Shown here: positions 61,466 to 64,000 of the stretch, in pieces
How the letters are laid out: every line of letters begins with the position of its first letter
How positions within the stretch are numbered: position 1 is the first letter of the stretch
Assembly (NCBI GenBank): GCA_022432975.1
Contig: CM039504.1
Location: forward strand, 1,213,459 to 1,277,458
Direction: 5' to 3'
Source of the DNA: Begonia masoniana
Lineage: Eukaryota; Streptophyta; Magnoliopsida; Cucurbitales; Begoniaceae
Length of the DNA: 64,000 nucleotides
Translations under genes and position numbers: made by a program
The notes under the pieces: generated by a model
Database searches by the model: none
Seen by the model: only the letters and a program-made list of their open reading frames with translations
Told to the model about the DNA's origin: nothing

Positions 61466-62914
61466 CTAAGTAGAGTTCTGAAATTCCCTTCCGCCACGTC
61501 TGTCCACCAGCTGCCCTCCATGGATGTTACCGAGGAAGGTCTTCGCTGCATCCAGACTCGGAAAGTAAGTTGGTTCTAGGTATATCTGACTCAGCGAGTC
61601 GGAAGAGTCCGTACTCACCAAGACTCGGTTCCCTTTTGCTTCTAAACTTCCCATCACGACCACCAGCACCTGCTTGTATGCGAAGAAGAACCTTTTCATG
61701 GCGGATTCGATCGATTGCAGAGCCTGAAGAAGATGAATCTTATCCACCTGATTCTTCTCGCGATACAGCTTCATCGCTGCTTCTTGGATTCTCGGGCCTC
61801 CCATGGGGTCTACCTCCACTTCTAAAATGGACGGGACCTTGTGCTTTAGCTCTTTGCACTGCTTCGTCATCTCCACCAATCCCGCTGATCTGAAACAAAA
61901 CGCTTCAGATTCCTGCAACGACTTGATCGATAACTGACTCTTCAGTTTCAGAAAATCGTCTGGATCCATAAGAAGGTGAAGGTCTTCGATCTCCTCCAGA
62001 AGCTTCCAGATTCGTTCGAGCAAATAGCAATCGTTCGCGGCTTTATCGAAGCTTTTCCTGTCAATACGCTCGGCGATTCTCCTGAGAAGCTCCTGTCCGG
62101 CGAAGATCCATGTCTCCAGTATCTGGTGCGTCGCGTACACCGTCTGATTCTCGTAGTTCTCAATATGATCGTAAGGACTTCTTTTCAGAGAATGAAGTTC
62201 GATTGGCTTGGTAATTAGGTCGTACTCGAGATTTTTCTTACCCGCTAAATTCGGCTCCCCCAACCCCAAAGTATACGGGCAGTTATGCATCTCGCATTCA
62301 ATTGAATACATAATCTTCTGCGCGATTCCTTCAGATTTTTGCCATGTCGCTAGTCGGGGAAGCAAGCTTGCCTCGCTCGTTCTGTTCACAACAGTAGTTT
62401 CGCCGGCAAGTTTCCATACCTCAGCATAGCTCCCGTCGCGAGCCAACACACCGTTGGACGAGCTAAGATCGACGATGGGAGCTGTTCCTCTTGCGTCAGT
62501 ATCTTCTTCTTCATCTTCGCAGAGCAACGCAATAAGCTGGATCTGACTAGCGGTGAGCGACTCTAGCCTGCGTTTCCATTCCCGGCGGTTAGCATACGGT
62601 CTAGGGTCAGACAAGCAGGTGGAAACGAAACGAAACGTGATTTCAAGGCCTTGCAAAATAGGTTTGAGCAAAGACTCGTTCTTCCAGTCAGGGAATTCCT
62701 TAGCGGTCCAGAGCTTTCTGAGCTCCGGGAGACGGAGGTAGTGCTCATAAGCGGAGCAAGAAGAAGGGGAGGCGGTGGAAACGTCGGCAGAGCGAAGGGA
62801 AACGGGAAGAGAGAGGTGGAGCTTGTTGTTACTATTGATGGAGGCGCGTTTAGGGGATTTAGTCGGCATATCGGAGGAGACAGCCTTCTGAACATAGTCC
62901 AAATTTACCATCAT
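61466..62914 (-). CDS. HSPRO: HSPRO / Hs1pro-1-like protein
   Basis: 482 residues in one exon. Family of the beet nematode-resistance-associated Hs1pro-1 and Arabidopsis HSPRO1/2, which contribute to basal resistance and interact with SnRK1. Landmarks: VSSDMPTKSPK, SAYEHYLRLPELRKLW, FPDWKNESLLKPILQGLEIT, DPRPYANRREWKRRLESL, IALLCEDEEEDTDARGTAP, LARDGSYAEVWKL, ETTVVNRTSEASLLPRLATW, CPYTLGLGEPNLAGK, YENQTVYATHQILETWIF, AANDCYLLERIWKLLEEIED, LHLLMDPDDFLKLKSQL, PRIQEAAMKLYREK, LVVVMGSLEAKGNRV and EPTYFPSLDAAKTFLG. The start at 62914 (MMVNLDYV) fits the family. The frame stays open upstream to 63229, but a TATA box lies between. Intact. Confidence 0.96.
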   Translation of the reverse strand: MMVNLDYVQKAVSSDMPTKSPKRASINSNNKLHLSLPVSLRSADVSTASPSSCSAYEHYLRLPELRKLWTAKEFPDWKNESLLKPILQGLEITFRFVSTCLSDPRPYANRREWKRRLESLTASQIQLIALLCEDEEEDTDARGTAPIVDLSSSNGVLARDGSYAEVWKLAGETTVVNRTSEASLLPRLATWQKSEGIAQKIMYSIECEMHNCPYTLGLGEPNLAGKKNLEYDLITKPIELHSLKRSPYDHIENYENQTVYATHQILETWIFAGQELLRRIAERIDRKSFDKAANDCYLLERIWKLLEEIEDLHLLMDPDDFLKLKSQLSIKSLQESEAFCFRSAGLVEMTKQCKELKHKVPSILEVEVDPMGGPRIQEAAMKLYREKNQVDKIHLLQALQSIESAMKRFFFAYKQVLVVVMGSLEAKGNRVLVSTDSSDSLSQIYLEPTYFPSLDAAKTFLGNIHGGQLVDRRGGREFQNST

Positions 62915-63008
62915 AGACTGAAACCCAAAGGAAAGAAAGAGACTTGGAAACAAAATCTGAAACTTTGATTTTTGCTGAAATTGAGAAGACGAAGCGCAGT
63001 GGGTTGTG

Positions 63009-63016
63009 TATTTATA
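63009..63016 (-). promoter_or_regulatory. TATA box of the HSPRO gene
   Basis: On the minus strand the sequence reads ctataaatac, about 95 bp before the ATG at 62914. This places the longer upstream reading frame outside the transcript. TTGAC cores (W-box-like) lie further upstream, at 63183 on the plus strand and 63363 on the minus strand, as expected for a pathogen-responsive gene. Confidence 0.6.
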
Positions 63017-63229
63017 GCCGCAGTTGAATTTGAACAGAATGGCGAAGCGTGTGAAAAGAAAATGAGAAAGTTGAATTTTCAAAAATAAATAAAAAAGAAA
63101 AAAGAAAATCAAGCTTATCCATTCACCTAACGTTGGACGATGTCCGTGCCTTGAAGCAGGAAGCTGCTCTCCCCTCTCAACTTTGACCGTCGGTCGTCGG
63201 CTATGCTGTGTCCAGCTGTCCAAATTCAA

Positions 63230-64000
63230 TTGGAGAAAGTTCGTTTCTTATTTACAAGAAGGGAAACAAGATAGTAATGTAACTAGTTTCGGATATTCGG
63301 AATATTGAGTATTTCTAGGGACGGTTGTTCCATCGTATACGACGTGTAGGTTAAATCATTAGTCAAACATTATACTATTGTCGGCTTATCTAAATCCCTC
63401 TCCTTGAATAAAAAGACATGGCAATTAGAGGAGAAGTCAATTAATATAAATATTTTTGTTAGGTTTTAAGAATAGAAAATGATAGATTAGGTTTCCTTTC
63501 TTGCCTGAGCTAGATTGCCTAACACACGTTGTTTGAAGTTTGAACCATTGACTCTTTAGAATGGGCATTATAATTAAGAGAATAAGCTATCATATGTACA
63601 AGATTTATCTTTCATTCTACGTGACTTGGAACGATAGATTAACGTCGCAATGATACATAGTATTGAAGGATTTTTCTTTTATACAAATAATAATTTAATT
63701 TAAAAAAAAAAAACCCAACTTGAAGAAAGGAATTGGAGACAGAAAAGTTGAAAAAATAATATAATTGAATTTTTCTCATGGAAAAAGATGGAAGGGATAA
63801 GATCCTCCCTTATCCACTCCTCCCCTTCACATTCCATCTCTTCCTAGTTCCTACTCCATCACCCGCTTTTACCGGGGCCTAATATGCCAATCTGGCCGAT
63901 ACTTGTTTGCCACGTGTTCGCACAGGCTTTTTCCAATGGATCATGCGGAACGCGCCATGTGAGCTGCCCATCTCCCGACACGTGGAATACTCACGTGCCG
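63230..64000. other. Upstream region at the right edge, ACGT-core motifs
   Basis: No gene. ACGT-core motifs of the G-box/ABRE type: gccacgtgttc at about 63910, cacgtgga at about 63979 and tcacgtgcc at about 63991. They may belong to the promoter of a gene beyond the window. Confidence 0.45.

Noticed and set aside
62915..63229. Longer HSPRO protein starting at 63229
   Set aside because: The TATA box at about 63009-63016 lies between the two starts, and the added residues have no family similarity.

Overview
The window is nuclear DNA of a eudicot plant. The genes have short GT-AG introns, the intergenic DNA is AT-rich, AG/CT microsatellites are frequent, and there is a MIR393 locus, a WOX5-type homeobox gene and several families of plant transposable elements. 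The species cannot be named from the sequence alone. All exon boundaries were placed by eye from splice signals and family conservation. No transcript data were available.

Layout. 1-1770 is the 3' end of a SIRE-like Copia retrotransposon with a complete LTR that carries a 25-bp minisatellite. 3-6 kb holds a frameshifted class I small heat-shock gene and an intact DUF620 gene. 6-14 kb is gene-poor. It carries two copies of a hAT-like non-autonomous element, and a Pack-MULE holding a piece of a WNK11-type kinase gene is nested in the second. 14.3-30.2 kb is a transposon block with two related degenerate Mutator-like elements, each carrying a plant-transposon-protein pseudogene facing a transposase pseudogene. 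The second one is interrupted by a foldback/MITE cluster and by a solo LTR with an exact 5-bp target duplication. MIR393 lies between the two elements at 19.5 kb.

30.5-56.5 kb is gene-dense: a proline transporter (ProT), a Yos1-like protein and the SNARE SYP81 (head to head, both of the ER-Golgi pathway), a protein O-fucosyltransferase family gene, an orphan first exon, a nucleotide-sugar/phosphate-type transporter, a two-domain Myb/SANT-like gene with a frameshift, a DIVARICATA/RADIALIS-type single-MYB gene, an SRC2-like C2 protein, a FAS1 membrane protein and a WOX5-like gene. The WOX gene has a 500-bp pure AG tract in its upstream region. 57.5-61.4 kb is mostly empty apart from a probable retrotransposon remnant. 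61.5-62.9 kb carries an intact HSPRO (Hs1pro-1-like) gene, and the right edge has several ACGT-core (G-box/ABRE-like) motifs.

There is no operon logic here. The clearest functional pairing is Yos1-like/SYP81. I found no evidence of a wholly new biological system. The most informative novelties are the nested Pack-MULE with its captured kinase fragment, the solo LTR inside a MULE, the stop codon shared by the two MULE transposases, the LTR minisatellite, and the giant AG tract beside the WOX gene.
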